A DNA stretch of 64,000 bases from Eledone cirrhosa (GCA_964016885.1 OZ024740.1:299695617-299759616); one strand, 5' to 3'. Positions 1 to 10,775 are shown, numbered from the stretch's first letter. Notes: a model not told the origin generated them from the letters alone. Made by a program: numbers and translations.

Positions 1-2718
1 TGGTCAACCTTAACAGAACGCATAGACAGGGACCCGGTTACTGGAAGCTCAACTTGTCCTTACCGGCAAGTAAGGCTTACAGGGACCGGATTAGCACTTT
101 AGTTAAAGAGCGGTTGACGGCCGCCATCGTCAACAGAAGGTGGTGGGGATCTCTCAAAAGAGAGATTAGAGTAGTCTATAGAATTTAGTAAGGAGTTAGC
201 CTCAAATAGAAATAGGAAGGAAAAGGAGTTGGTAGATAGTGTAGAAGAGGCAATTAGAAGCGGTGACGTGGCCAGAGTGCTAGCATCGAGAACGGCCCTG
301 GGCCAGTTCTTCGACGCGAAACACGAAGGCTGCATCGTCCGAAGCAAAATACGTGCTCTGGAGAACGAGGGGACCAAAGCTGTTAGCTGGGCCCGCGTGA
401 CAAAAGCCAAAAGAGGCAGTAGATCCACTATCCGGTCTTTGCGAGACCAGGATGGACGGGTGATTCTTGAGTCTAAGCAGATGTGCGAGGCTTTTCAAAA
501 GCACTTTGCCAGATTGTTCGGAAGGGGCGGGGAGCCGGTTGGGGAAGTGGACTTCGGTCCATACCTCGACGGCCAGCCGCGTCTCTCGGACAGGGAGGCG
601 AAGTCCTGCGAGGAGCCGATTTCAGCCGCTGAGATAGAGGACGTGCTGAGCCAATGCGGCAAACGCAAATCCCCGGGTCTCGATGGTCTTCCATAGGAAC
701 TATATCTAGCTGTGCTGGACTTGTTCCCCGATCTCCTCAGGGCGGTCTACTGCAACTGGCAACAGAACGGGAGAATTATCTCTGCTGTGACAAAGGGCGT
801 AGTCACGCTAGTGAGGAAGGACGAGAACAAGAGGGATAATATAAATAATTTCAGGCCCATAACTCTGCTAAATACAGAGTTACAGATTTTGGCCAATGTG
901 CTAGCAAAGAGGTTGCGCTTGTCGTGGGCAACCTGGTGGGAGATGCGCAGACATGTGCTATCCCGTCCAGGTCCATCCACGACAACCTCCACCTCATGCG
1001 ATACATCATAGAGATGGTTCGGAACGAAGCCGGCTTTCGTGGGGCCCTGATCAACTTGGATCAATCTAAGGCGTTCGATAGGGTCGACCATGGTTACCTG
1101 GATGCGGTGCTAGCGGCGGCAGGCTTCGGACCCGTTTTCAGGGGCTGGATCAATGCCATGCACAGCAGCCGCATCGGCTCTAGGGTCAAGGTGAACGGCT
1201 ACCTCTTGGAGCCGTTCGAAATCGCGCGGTCCATCCGACAAGGGTGCCCTCTCTCCCCCCTTCTGTATGTAATGACTCTAAAGCCACTGCTGCGGAAGTT
1301 GGAGATGTTGCAGGGCATCCCGTTGGAACCGGGATTGCGGAAGGCGGTGTCGGTCTACGCCGATGATGTAACACTAATGGTGTCGACGGCCTCGGAAATC
1401 GGGACGATCGGCACCTTACTGGAGGAGTACGAAAGGTTTACAGGGGCTAAACTGAACCGCAACAAGTCGATCGGTCTGCAACTCGGCACGTGGAGGGGCA
1501 GATCGATGCCCTCCGATGGCGTCGTCGGGCGCTGGACGGAGGGCCCGGTGAAGTTGCTCGGGGTCTGGTTCGGACCTGGCCTCCAGGTTGAGAAGAACTG
1601 GGGTGAGGTATACGAACAGGGTGTTTGCACTGACCCAGAAGTGGGCCGAGTGCAATCTGTCCCTGAAAGGTCGGGCGGAGGTGGCGAACACCTACCTAGC
1701 GTCCGTCATCTACTACCGCCTGACCGTTGTGCCTTGCCCAAAGGAAACGCTCGCCAAAATGGAGCGCGCACTCTTCCAATTCCTTTGGAAGAAGCGGGCT
1801 CCTATGGTGAGGAGATTCATCTGCTGTCAACACCCCTCGAAGGGAGGGCTGGGAATACCGTGGCTAATGCTACGGCACCTCCAGGTATTCCTCACCGGTC
1901 AACCGGTGTGGGCCCCGTTTGTGAGACGAGCCTTTCCCAGACTCGTCTCACTCACCGAACTGCAATCCTGGGTCAAGCAAAGACCGAGAAAACTGGGCGC
2001 CTGGCACACCGAGTATGCCTAGACGCTCACGGCTCTCTGGCAGGCGGACCCGGCTGTCAGTAGAGAATCCACCTCGTCATTCTATAGAGGGCTGGTGGTT
2101 AGCAGGTGCGACGACGCCCTCGGAGAAGCCCTAGGCATGGAGGAAGATGAACTGGCCAACCTGTTCGGTAGGACATTCATCCCGCGACCCATGGACAACT
2201 TCCAGAGGTTCCTGGCCTGGCAGTGCTACCGAGGGACTCTGCCCGTTCGAGAAAGACTCTACAGACACGGGCGCCCGGGTAGGGACCCCTCGAAAAAGCT
2301 CTGTCCCAGATGCGTGTGCTACGAGGAAACCGTTGCACACGCATTGGTACACTGCTCGGGCATTGCCGATCTGTGTGGCTATGTCGAACAACTGCTGTCA
2401 AGGGTGGGAACGATCCGGTTGACCACCGAGTCTATTGTAACGATCAAGCCGCCTCCCCTCTTCAAAAACGAAGGAGAGGCGGTGTTTCTGTGCGTAATAG
2501 CCATGGCGAAAGAGGTTGTATGAGGGACGCGTCTGAAAGGACTGAGGTCAGACACCTTTCTCTCTGGCCAACAACTGGTCCGTTTCTTCCGATATCATTT
2601 CGGAAGAAGGATCAGGATGGAGAGAGAGGTGCTGCACCCCAGCCGTTTTTATAAAAGATGGGTGAAAGTGGCGAGAATGGCCCGTGTGAATGGGCCTTCA
2701 CTCTACATCAGACTATAG
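1..2718 (+). pseudogene. ORF2 (reverse transcriptase) of Tx1-like copy A, frameshifted
   Basis: Segments read in three frames. Bases 1-190 encode a linker with 'GYWKLNLSLPASKAYRDR'. Bases 229-696 hold the pre-RT region. Bases about 720-2010 encode RT: motif A 'LDQSKAFDRVD', motif B 'RQGCPLSPLLY', motif C 'VYADDVT' near 1356-1373, then the thumb. Bases 2095-2718 encode a C-terminal domain with a CCHC knuckle (C-x2-C-x8-H-x4-C, starting 'CPRCVCYEETVAHALVHC'). Breaks include a stop at about 696, a frameshift near 930, another near 1610, a stop near 2021, and TGA at 2521-2523 where copy B has Trp. The YADD catalytic pair is intact here, unlike in copies B and C, so A may be the least decayed RT core of the three, but it cannot make a full protein. 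Confidence 0.85.
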
Positions 2719-2875
2719 GTGTGGAAGATGAAAGATCAAGGGAGCACCTCCTCTCTGTGCTCCTGAGGAGAAGGGTTGCACACTTTTTTCGGGGGTGTGT
2801 GCAACCCCCCAAGGCGCCTCCTCCCTATTGAGGATTTTGTTATAAAATTTATTTTGTTATATTTTATTTTATTTT

Positions 2876-2916
2876 TATACTTTGTTATTGCCTGGAGGAG
2901 GCAATAACAAAGTATA
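2876..2916 (+). other. 17-bp perfect hairpin in the 3' UTR of Tx1-like copy A
   Basis: The left arm 2876-2892 is the exact reverse complement of 2900-2916, separated by a 7-nt loop (tggagga). It lies about 90 bases upstream of the element's 3' end. 3'-end stem-loops are known recognition elements for reverse transcription in some LINEs; a role here is inference. Confidence 0.7.
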
Positions 2917-3424
2917 CAAATTATTGAGGACGCCTTTTCATGTAAACTCCCCCCATTGTACTTGTCCCACTTTTTGATGCCCTGGTGGCAAATAAAAAAA
3001 AATTATTAAGTCTACTTATGTCCATGTGGTGGAGGGGCGTATGCTTATAGTGCACTACTACCATCCTGTCAAAGACTGAGGCCAGCGGTGAGATAAGGTC
3101 ACATTCAAGCTGGTCATGAGTGCTAGAAAGTGCCGCGAAAAATATTTTTTCCAAAAAAGTTATTTCCCTAACAAAGCTATATATGTATGTGGCGTCAGCA
3201 CAGTATGTTGTATGGTCAGAAATTACGATTAACAATTAGAAACATTAAATTTATGTTTAGAGTTAAAAGATGCCATTTAAGATGAAATTAGAAAAGTAAG
3301 ATTTAGGTTTAAGTTTGGGAGATTAAGTTAAAGAATTTACAGAAGCAGGCTTTTAAGAAAAAGTATAAGTATATTATATATAGTCACGATAAAGTTTCAG
3401 GGTGGAATATAGAGTAAAGATTAA

Positions 3425-3985
3425 AGCCCATGCTTAGCGGACATTCACCACTGACGTTGCAGACCCCCGGCCACCAGCCCGGGGCCTAACGGCGTATCAA
3501 CCGTTCCGAGTATTTTTGTCTAGCGAAAGAAAGGGAAATTTATTTTTCCAAACACTCCAGGAATGTTAACTATTTTAAGCGCTGGGTGTGCTAGCGGGAA
3601 GTCCGCCACCGTCATTTTGGCTATCGCATATACCTAGCGATTACTAGTTATTCACACTGTTGGGGGATTTAGATGAGTGCTAGTAGAAGGAGGCATGATA
3701 AAGTTAAAAGTTATGATTAAGCCTAGAATTTAAAGGTGCTGTTTGGCGGTTAATACCCGGTTGTATGGCGGATTCCAAGTCTGACAGGGCCATAGGGCGA
3801 AACAGCCGTTCCGAGTATATTCGTTTACCGAAAGAAGGGGGAATTTAAGCTTTCCAAGCACTCTAGGAAGGCTGATCGACCTGAGCGCGTGGCGTGCAGT
3901 CGGGAAAGCCGCCATATCCGTCGGATCATCGCGTGTACCAAACGATTATTAGTTATTCACACCCGTGATGTGAGGTTTAAGAGTG
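3425..3985. repeat. Diverged tandem duplication, unit about 310 bp
   Basis: Two related blocks (about 3425-3690 and 3735-3985) share 'ccgttccgagtat', 'cgaaagaa', 'ttccaa.cactc.agg' and 'attagttattcacac' in the same order. The shared stretch is followed by an AT-rich tail with AATAAA-like signals and ends near 4220 at a (TA)n array. It could be part of the LTR or UTR of an unidentified element. No coding potential is evident. Confidence 0.6.
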
Positions 3986-4218
3986 GCAAAACCTGATGAA
4001 ATGTGTCTATAGACTATATTTAGTCCCCAGTTAGTCCGGGTTATATGTAGTGTGAATCTTGACTGATTTTCAGCACCATGGATTTTGTCTATTATATTCC
4101 TTTGTTATATTTCGAATACCTTATGATGTCACCGGATTCATACTGAACCCGGTCATTGAAATGATCATAGTATAATAAACCTTTTAAGGAATTACACCAG
4201 TCCAGCCACCTACTATTT

Positions 4219-4221
<3 letters not shown>

Positions 4222-4303
<82 letters not shown>
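4222..4303. repeat. (TA)n microsatellite
   Basis: About 41 uninterrupted TA dinucleotides. Confidence 0.98.
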
Positions 4304-4304
<1 letters not shown>

Positions 4305-4695
4305 CGAGGGGGTCTTGAACCTCTCCTGGCTTTGGGTAAAAGAAACAATAGGTGGATCAGTTAATTATGATTTTATTCAACATATCCCCCTCTCACACTT
4401 ACTGCAGCAGTCCTTCAGTTTTTCTAAGCCCCGTAAAAAGACCTTGGACAGTTGGGCCTCCAACTAAGCTTCTTAAATACACTTCAAGCCAGGAACCGAT
4501 CAGCACCATCTCATATGTATGTATAAAATAAATATAATTGAGAATATTTTCTGAAAGAGAACTGAATTGAGTCATAGAAAAATAAGGTGCTCAGCATATC
4601 AGAAGGGAAGTTACATATTTATTTCATATAAGTACAATTTCTACAAAACAAAAACTATTTCATTGGTTTGACTTGAAATCATCAGGATTGTAAGA

Positions 4696-4885
4696 TAATT
4701 GTTTCTACTTTAGGCACAAGGCCAGCAATTAGCCAGTGCATTTCTGGTACTTTATTTTATCGACCTCGAAATGATGAAAGGCAAAGTAAACCTCGGCAGG
4801 ATTTGAATTCAGATCATAAAGGGCCGTAACTCTTTGCTGCAAAGCATGGCGTCCGACTCTCTAGCGATACTGCCAATCCACCGCC
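4696..4885 (-). mobile_element. tRNA-derived SINE, copy 1
   Basis: On the minus strand it begins with a tRNA-like head (box A-like 'tggcagtatcgctaga', box B-like 'gaattcaaatcctgc') and ends with the family tail 'gctggccttgtgcctaaagtagaaacaatt'. The same family recurs at 9668, 15758, 15944, 25560, 55321 and 60753. It resembles octopus tRNA-derived SINEs. Box B is mutated, so this copy is old. Confidence 0.85.
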
Positions 4886-5048
4886 AGGAATGTAATATAA
4901 TATTAGGCAATGTTAGTAATTAAACATTTCTTTGGGGCAAGAAATATAAGCATGCTGATCTTGTCAACAGGTATCTGATAATCCTCGTGTTCTTATAGCG
5001 AACGAAACAGGCCTAGTCATGTAGTATGCATTTCTGTATGAATTACAT

Positions 5049-5155
5049 ACACACACACATACACATTCACATACACACATACACACAGGCATATGCATAC
5101 ATACATAGATACATATACACACACACACACATAGATATATATATAGAGAGATAGA
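5049..5155. repeat. Mixed (CA)n/(TACA)n/(TA)n microsatellite
   Basis: Imperfect CA and CATA repeats grade into TA and GA. Open frames over this segment are repeat artefacts. Confidence 0.9.
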
Positions 5156-5476
5156 TATTGATGTTGACTTTTCTATCTCTCTCTTCCAGTTGTTCACACA
5201 CATGGGCTTCGGGCCTCCCCCTTCATTTTGTTGTTTCCCGTTTCATTCGCTGTGTTTTCCTTTTCTTCCCTTTTCCCTTCTATTACAATTTTTTCACTCT
5301 TTTCCCCTTTTTCTCCCAATAACATCCTTGAGTTATTGACGCACTGGGTGAGACATATTGTCTTTAATGCGTTGGAATGTCCAAGACCCCCAGCAGACAG
5401 CTGATGAAGGAATGTCCTCTCTCCCGTTCTTGCTTTCCCCTTTTTATAAGTACACATATATATATATATATATATA

Positions 5477-5698
5477 TAAGAAGACGATCGACTTTCGTCA
5501 AATCGGACCGAGGGAACAATGTTTCCGTTGGTCTTTCCAATTGCTAATACTATCTATCGGTCGCAACTCCAGGTAGAAGGAGCAACGTGAAATAAAGTGT
5601 CTTGCTCAAGGACATAACGCATCGCCTGGTCCAGGAATCGAACTCACAACCTTACGATTGCGAATCCAATTCTCTAACCATTCAGCCACACGCCTTCA
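5477..5698 (-). mobile_element. tRNA-derived SINE with a V/Ceph-type central domain
   Basis: The minus strand reads a tRNA-like head ('ggctgaatggttagagaatt', box B-like 'gagttcgattcctgg') followed by 'gtccttgagcaagacacttt', a central motif I know from widespread V/Ceph-type SINEs. The 3' side runs into a (TA)n array at 5456-5477, which may be its tail. It is a different family from the 4696 SINE. Assignment to a named SINE superfamily rests on memory of the motif. Confidence 0.7.
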
Positions 5699-5801
5699 CC
5701 AATTTAATACACTAACAGAGATAGTTTAAAGCTAAACTCTGACTGGTAACCATCTCACTTAACAAACATTAGGTTATATTAAAATATAAACCCAATTTAA
5801 G

Positions 5802-6040
5802 TGTTTGGGGTGCTAACAATATGTATAATGTGGAAAAAACCAGTTGTATTATTTTATGAGATATAATTAAAGTTATAGTATATCTCTCTCTCCAAACAAT
5901 TGTTTCATTATAAGTTTTCTACAAGTTTGGGAGAATGTTTCCAGTTTATGTAGAAGCCTAATATATATTCATGTAAGAATATATTTAGGTGGGCACTTAT
6001 AAATCATCAGTGGAAGCCCATTAAACATTGATATAAGAAA
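5802..6040 (+). repeat. Interspersed repeat family Y, copy 1
   Basis: This stretch is a diverged reverse-complement relative of 7865-8091. Shared landmarks are 'tgctaac.atat.ta', 'ttgtattattttat', 'tgtttcattataag.tttctaca', 'tatgtagaagc' and 'ataaatc.tcagt'. It ends just 5' of the tRNA-Lys gene. No coding potential is seen. Confidence 0.6.
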
Positions 6041-6045
6041 TCGCC

Positions 6046-6137
6046 GCCCGCATAGCTCAGTCGGTAGAGCATCAGACTTTTATGAGTAAATGCGTGAAGG
6101 TATCTGAGGGTCGCGGGTTCAAGTCCCTCTGTGGGCG
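6046..6137 (+). tRNA. tRNA-Lys (anticodon TTT) with a 19-nt intron
   Basis: The 92-bp span folds as a 73-nt tRNA plus a 19-nt insert. Acceptor GCCCGCA pairs with TGTGGGC (one G-U), with discriminator G at 6137. The D-arm is GCTC/GAGC; the anticodon stem is TCAGA/TCTGA around CTTTTAA, with the anticodon at 6079-6081. The insert 6083-6101 lies between positions 37 and 38, the canonical site for nuclear tRNA introns. Box A 'TAGCTCAGTCGG' and box B 'GGTTCAAGTCC' match Pol III promoter consensus, and a T5 terminator follows at 6144-6148. One T-stem pair (C50-T64) is mismatched, so partial decay or a pseudogene is possible, but it is not SINE-like because it has no tail body. Confidence 0.85.
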
Positions 6138-6143
6138 AAGCAG

Positions 6144-6148
<5 letters not shown>
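6144..6148 (+). terminator. RNA polymerase III T-run terminator
   Basis: A run of five T starts seven bases after the tRNA discriminator base, the usual spacing for tRNA genes. Confidence 0.7.

Positions 6149-6191
<43 letters not shown>
6149..6191. repeat. (TA)n microsatellite
   Basis: A short TA array lies between the tRNA terminator and the foldback element. Another (TA)n lies at 6443-6480 and another at 6645-6670. Confidence 0.95.
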
Positions 6192-6193
<2 letters not shown>

Positions 6194-6397
6194 ATAGAAT
6201 AGCTTTCACCGTATTTTTTGACAAAAGAAATTTTAGTCTGATAATGGGGTTTAGAACCCTCAGATAAATGGAAAAAGATGAGTATTGACTCCCATGTACG
6301 TCAACACTCATCCTTTTCAATTTATCTGAGGGTTCTAAACGCCATTATGAGACTAAAATTTCTTTAGTGAAAAAATACGGTGAAGCTATTCTATTTT
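6192..6397. mobile_element. Foldback (inverted-repeat) element FB1
   Basis: Arms 6192-6289 and 6300-6397 (98 nt each) are imperfect reverse complements around a 10-nt loop; mismatches are scattered with about equal arm length. The left end directly abuts a (TA)n array. No coding capacity. This architecture fits a foldback or MITE-type non-autonomous element or a hairpin-RNA source; which one is unknown. Confidence 0.75.
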
Positions 6398-6439
6398 CTA
6401 ATTTCAAACCCGCTCACTGTTTCAAAACATATTTATTTG

Positions 6440-6482
<43 letters not shown>

Positions 6483-6639
6483 ATAATGTTCAAGACTCCG
6501 ACAGCAGAGGTGAAGCTGTTTCGACAGCTATTTCTGGACTCGGGATCTTGGACATTTTCCTATTACCCACTCTACTACCCAAAGTATTGAGTACTCTGGT
6601 ACGTTATGGTCCACCAGGTTCCTTACCACACTTTCTTCG

Positions 6640-6670
<31 letters not shown>

Positions 6671-6891
6671 ACGGCGATGAATTAGTTTTGCGAGGTTTTT
6701 ATATGAAATCGTGTGTCGAAACAAATATTGTTATACTTGGGGAGGGTCATATTTGTGTAATATTGCCAGAATTAATAACAGAATATATAATATTAAGGAT
6801 ACTATTTATGGTTATGTATATACTAAAACTTTTTATAGTTATATATGATTTCTTGGATGGTATTGATGAACATAGCTTTGATTCTTGTGAA

Positions 6892-7065
<174 letters not shown>

Positions 7066-7317
7066 AAATTAGTCAAGAAGTACAAGTCAACACGTTAGAA
7101 TTTACAGCATCTATTTATTATTATTCATTATACAATCACTATTATATATATATATTTCGAAGATAACTGTCATGCAACAGTTATGTTATCAACAGACAGC
7201 TAATATTTCATTACTGTAATTATCCTCCGTCAGAATAAGCAGACTTATCTGTAAACTTCGTTGAGTGATCTATTTGGCATACAAGAGTGTCTGTGATTAA
7301 CTAACACATCTTTTACA

Positions 7318-7359
7318 ATATATATATATATTTATATATCCATACACACCCACACACAA

Positions 7360-7394
<35 letters not shown>
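7318..7394. repeat. (TA)n and mixed CA microsatellites
   Basis: Two TA runs (7318-7330 and 7362-7394) flank a short CACA stretch. Confidence 0.9.
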
Positions 7395-7395
<1 letters not shown>

Positions 7396-7398
<3 letters not shown>

Positions 7399-7482
7399 TA
7401 TGTATTTCCTAATGTTTGTTGAGTGAGTTGGAAATTGGTCGGAGTATCGTTAATGGCTTTCTCTGTTAATGTATTAAATATT
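7396..7482. repeat. Direct repeat Z, copy 1 (partner at 8105-8190)
   Basis: About 85 bp shared with 8105-8190 in the same orientation, including 'gaaattggtcggagtatcg' and 'gttaatgtattaaata', about 709 bp apart. Both copies lie beside TA arrays. The 620 bp between them carry family Y copy 2 but no coding sequence. It may be an element end or LTR-like duplication; I cannot tell. Confidence 0.65.
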
Positions 7483-7864
7483 ATACTCTTGGATGGCCAG
7501 ACATGAAGTTTCCCGATATTTAGGTATGACATTCTTTATTTATTTTATTTTTATATGAATATTGAATGTTTGTTCCTGTATCTCATATCTATTATTTTGC
7601 CTGAGAAAATATCTATATGTATACTTAAGCAGTACGCACATATATTTATTTTTTCATATCCAGTTGAGTTCTTAACACGAGGTTTGGATTCTTAACAGGG
7701 TTCAATGACCTGCGTGTATATTATTTTATTTTTTACGATGACCTCCCCTTCCCATTTGGGGATAGTGTGAGATTTATTTTGTAGAACTGCTGTACTTTCA
7801 AACTACGCGGTTTTATGTAGCACTGACGGTGATTACCGCAAAATATTAATATTGATTTAGTTAT

Positions 7865-8091
7865 TAATATTGATGTTACTTGGGCATCCCTACTGAAGAT
7901 TTATGAGAGCCACTTGCATGGGAATACATTGATCTTATTCAAGCTTCTACATAACTAGGACACATTTCACCACTATGTAGAAATCTTATAATGAAACGAT
8001 CGTATGTGGAAAGAAGATTTATTTAACTATGTCTCATATAAAATAATACAGCCGATTATCCACACAATACAATATAGTTAGCAGCCCAAAC
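7865..8091 (-). repeat. Interspersed repeat family Y, copy 2
   Basis: It is the inverted, diverged relative of 5802-6040, read on the minus strand from 'gtttgggctgctaac' to 'ggatgcccaagtaacatca'. It is embedded between the two copies of direct repeat Z. Confidence 0.6.
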
Positions 8092-8104
8092 GTATAATTG
8101 GGAA

Positions 8105-8180
8105 TATACTTAGGTATTTCCTTATGTTTGTTGCGTGAGTTAGAAATTGGTCGGAGTATCGCTAGTGGCTGTTAATGTAT

Positions 8181-8190
<10 letters not shown>
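8105..8190. repeat. Direct repeat Z, copy 2
   Basis: Partner of 7396-7482; it runs into a (TA)n array at 8187-8211. Confidence 0.65.
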
Positions 8191-8211
<21 letters not shown>

Positions 8212-8218
<7 letters not shown>

Positions 8219-8332
8219 TAATGAGCAGAACAAACAAACATTAAACAATCCTTTAAATAAATTAAAAAATGATTTAAATATCTACCTGTTCATAATACTA
8301 TTACCGGCGGTTTGTTCTGCTCATCAATTTTT
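8212..8332. mobile_element. Small terminal-inverted-repeat element FB2
   Basis: The left end 8212-8235 (core 'gagcagaacaaac') is an almost exact reverse complement of 8310-8332, flanking about 75 bp of AT-rich DNA. The left end abuts a (TA)n array. Size and structure suggest a MITE. No coding capacity. Confidence 0.6.
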
Positions 8333-8506
8333 ATAGTTCTGGTATCTCGAATTAGTACCATAGAACAACAATTATATTATAGACACCCTATATCTCTCTA
8401 TGGGTACTTAGTACTCAGTGAGATATTTACCTCCTTTATATATATATATAAAAGAATAGAGGTGTATATATATACATATATGCTTGTGTGGGTGTGTATG
8501 TATATT

Positions 8507-8950
<444 letters not shown>

Positions 8951-8955
<5 letters not shown>

Positions 8956-9089
8956 GACGTAAATAAGAAAGTTATGAAAATTGACTTACTTACTAACATT
9001 TCACTCCAATTAATTAGTTTCTGTAAGGGGATAAATACAGTTATGTAATACCTGTAGAGAAGCCTTACGACATCAGGGAGTCTGTTCTC
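8951..9089. repeat. Interspersed repeat family P, copy 1
   Basis: The sequence starting 'tgaaagacgtaaataagaaa' is nearly identical to 9481-9616 and is related to 37279-37365. All three copies start right after a TA tract or TATA sequence. No coding capacity. Confidence 0.8.
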
Positions 9090-9295
9090 AGCTAAGCCAC
9101 CAGGCAATGCGGGGACACTGGAAGCTTATATAACAATAATTCAGTGGATGGAAAAAAGCGAAAAAATCGACCGGAGCTAGATTCAAAGCACTGAAAAATT
9201 CGCTGCCTCCTTGGTCAAGTGGCAAATTCAAAAGAATTAATCACGTGACACTGAGGTTAACCAGCTTGGAGTGGGGGTGCTATTAAGACAGAGCC

Positions 9296-9330
9296 TAGCT
9301 ACTACTATCAGTCACAGTAGTAATTTGGCA
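9296..9330. repeat. 35-bp perfect inverted repeat, left arm
   Basis: Exact reverse complement of 9616-9650. The right arm directly follows family P copy 2. Confidence 0.85.
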
Positions 9331-9480
9331 AATTTTGCTCAACAAATAATTTGGAGTAGAATATAAAGATTTAATATATCTACCGACATATGTATACAGA
9401 TGCATACCTACGCTAGCAGATATATATGTTTTGTCTTAGTAACTTTGTAGTTCTATGCAGGGGAATGCAGAACAATTATA

Positions 9481-9616
9481 TGAAAGACGTAAATAAGAAA
9501 GTTATGAAAATTGACTTACTTACTAAAATGTCACTCCAACTAATTAGTTTCTGTAAGGGGATAAATACAGTTATGTAATACCCGTAGAGAAGCCTTACGT
9601 CATCAGGGAGTCTGTT
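9481..9616. repeat. Interspersed repeat family P, copy 2
   Basis: Direct repeat of 8951-9089 with only a few differences, ending in 'catcagggagtctgtt' and joined to the right arm (9616-9650) of the 35-bp inverted repeat. Confidence 0.8.
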
Positions 9617-9650
9617 GCCAAATTACTACTGTGACTGATAGTAGTAGCTA
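9616..9650. repeat. 35-bp perfect inverted repeat, right arm
   Basis: Exact reverse complement of 9296-9330, then a short TA tract. Confidence 0.85.
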
Positions 9651-9667
9651 TATATATATACTCATAT

Positions 9668-9853
9668 AATTGTTTCTACTTTTGACACAAGGTCAGCAAA
9701 TACCCAGTACATTACTGGTACTTTATTTTATCGACTCCGTTAGGATGAAAGGCAAAGTTAACCTTGGCGGGATTTGAACTCAGATTATAAAGGGACGTAA
9801 CTCTATGCTTCAAAGCGTGGCGTCCGACTCTCTACCAATACTGCCAATCCACG
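9668..9853 (-). mobile_element. tRNA-derived SINE, copy 2
   Basis: Same family as 4696-4885. The minus strand carries the head 'ggattggcagtattggtaga', box B-like 'gagttcaaatcccgcc' and the 'gtagaaacaatt' tail next to AT-rich sequence. Confidence 0.88.
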
Positions 9854-10057
9854 GTGGGCTGAGGAATATCTATGTGCGATATTTGATAGACTGCTCCTTA
9901 TTCGCCACCTTATTACCTTCCTAGAAGTCTACCTTCTGTACAAACCAACTGACACATATATTTAAAGGCTAGTTATGTTATTGAGGTGTAATACCTGTTC
10001 CGAAATCAGGCCGTATGTTATTACTAAATATCTGTCTCTTATGGTCATTATTATCGA

Positions 10058-10315
10058 TATTATGTGTATATATGTATGAGTGTATGTGTGTATGTGTGTA
10101 TGTATTTGTATGTACGTATGTATGTATGTTTGCATGCATATATGCATGTATGTATGTATGTTTGTATGCATGCATGTGTTTGTGTCTATACGTATGTATG
10201 TCAGGATTATATTGTTTTAGTACAAAAGTCTTGGTACTGAAAATGGCTTGGCTCCCAATACCTCTTCTTCTATTATGTATGTATATATGTATGTATGTAT
10301 GTATATATGTCCTGG
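10058..10315. repeat. Imperfect (TATG)n microsatellite block
   Basis: TATG/TGTG/TGCA-type tetranucleotides broken by about 70 bp of unique DNA at 10200-10275. Repeated MYVCMYV frames are artefacts. Confidence 0.9.
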
Positions 10316-10338
10316 GTTCGTAATTTCATAAATGTTTA

Positions 10339-10340
<2 letters not shown>

Positions 10341-10394
<54 letters not shown>
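10341..10394. repeat. (TA)n-(GA)n compound microsatellite
   Basis: A TA run is followed by about ten GA units. Confidence 0.95.
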
Positions 10395-10439
10395 TGGCAT
10401 ATGGGACTTTTATTGGAATTTAGGCAACATCATCCAGGT

Positions 10440-10775
10440 AAGTATGTGTGTCTGCATACGTGTGTGTTTCCGCATTCGTGGATGTTACTGTATGTGTGGA
10501 TTTGTATGGTTTCATAATATGTGTGCATGTGTATATGTTTTGTATCTGAACATGTTTACATGAAGTTATATCATGCAGCATTGCAGGAATGTTTTACCTA
10601 TTTTTATTGTTGGATTGTACTAAGTATATATGTTTGTATGTATGTGTGTATGTTAGTATATATGTATGTATGTATGTATGTATATATGTGTGTATGTATA
10701 TATGTATATTTGTGTGTATTTGCAGGCATGTGTATTTGTGTATGTATGGATGTATGCATGAATGTATATGATAGA
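10440..10775. repeat. Imperfect (TATG)n/(TG)n microsatellite block
   Basis: Dense TATG repeats at 10625-10770 with looser TG-rich sequence before them. No gene is supported. Confidence 0.85.

Larger units (their letters stand above)
1..3008 (+). mobile_element. Tx1-like non-LTR retrotransposon, copy A (5' part outside window)
   Basis: The window opens inside the linker after the endonuclease domain and continues through reverse transcriptase, a zinc-knuckle C-terminus and a 3' UTR. The RT sequence resembles the L1/Tx1 group of LINEs (recognised by motif style, not by a search). The 3' UTR shares 'ctccctattgaggatttt' with the corresponding part of copy B, and both copies end with a related polyadenylation-like stretch (ggtggcaaataaa here, gtggttaataaag in B), which sets the 3' end near 3008. 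A 17-bp hairpin lies in the 3' UTR at 2876-2916. The GC content of the coding part is much higher than the surrounding AT-rich DNA, as expected for a recently arrived element. Confidence 0.85.
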
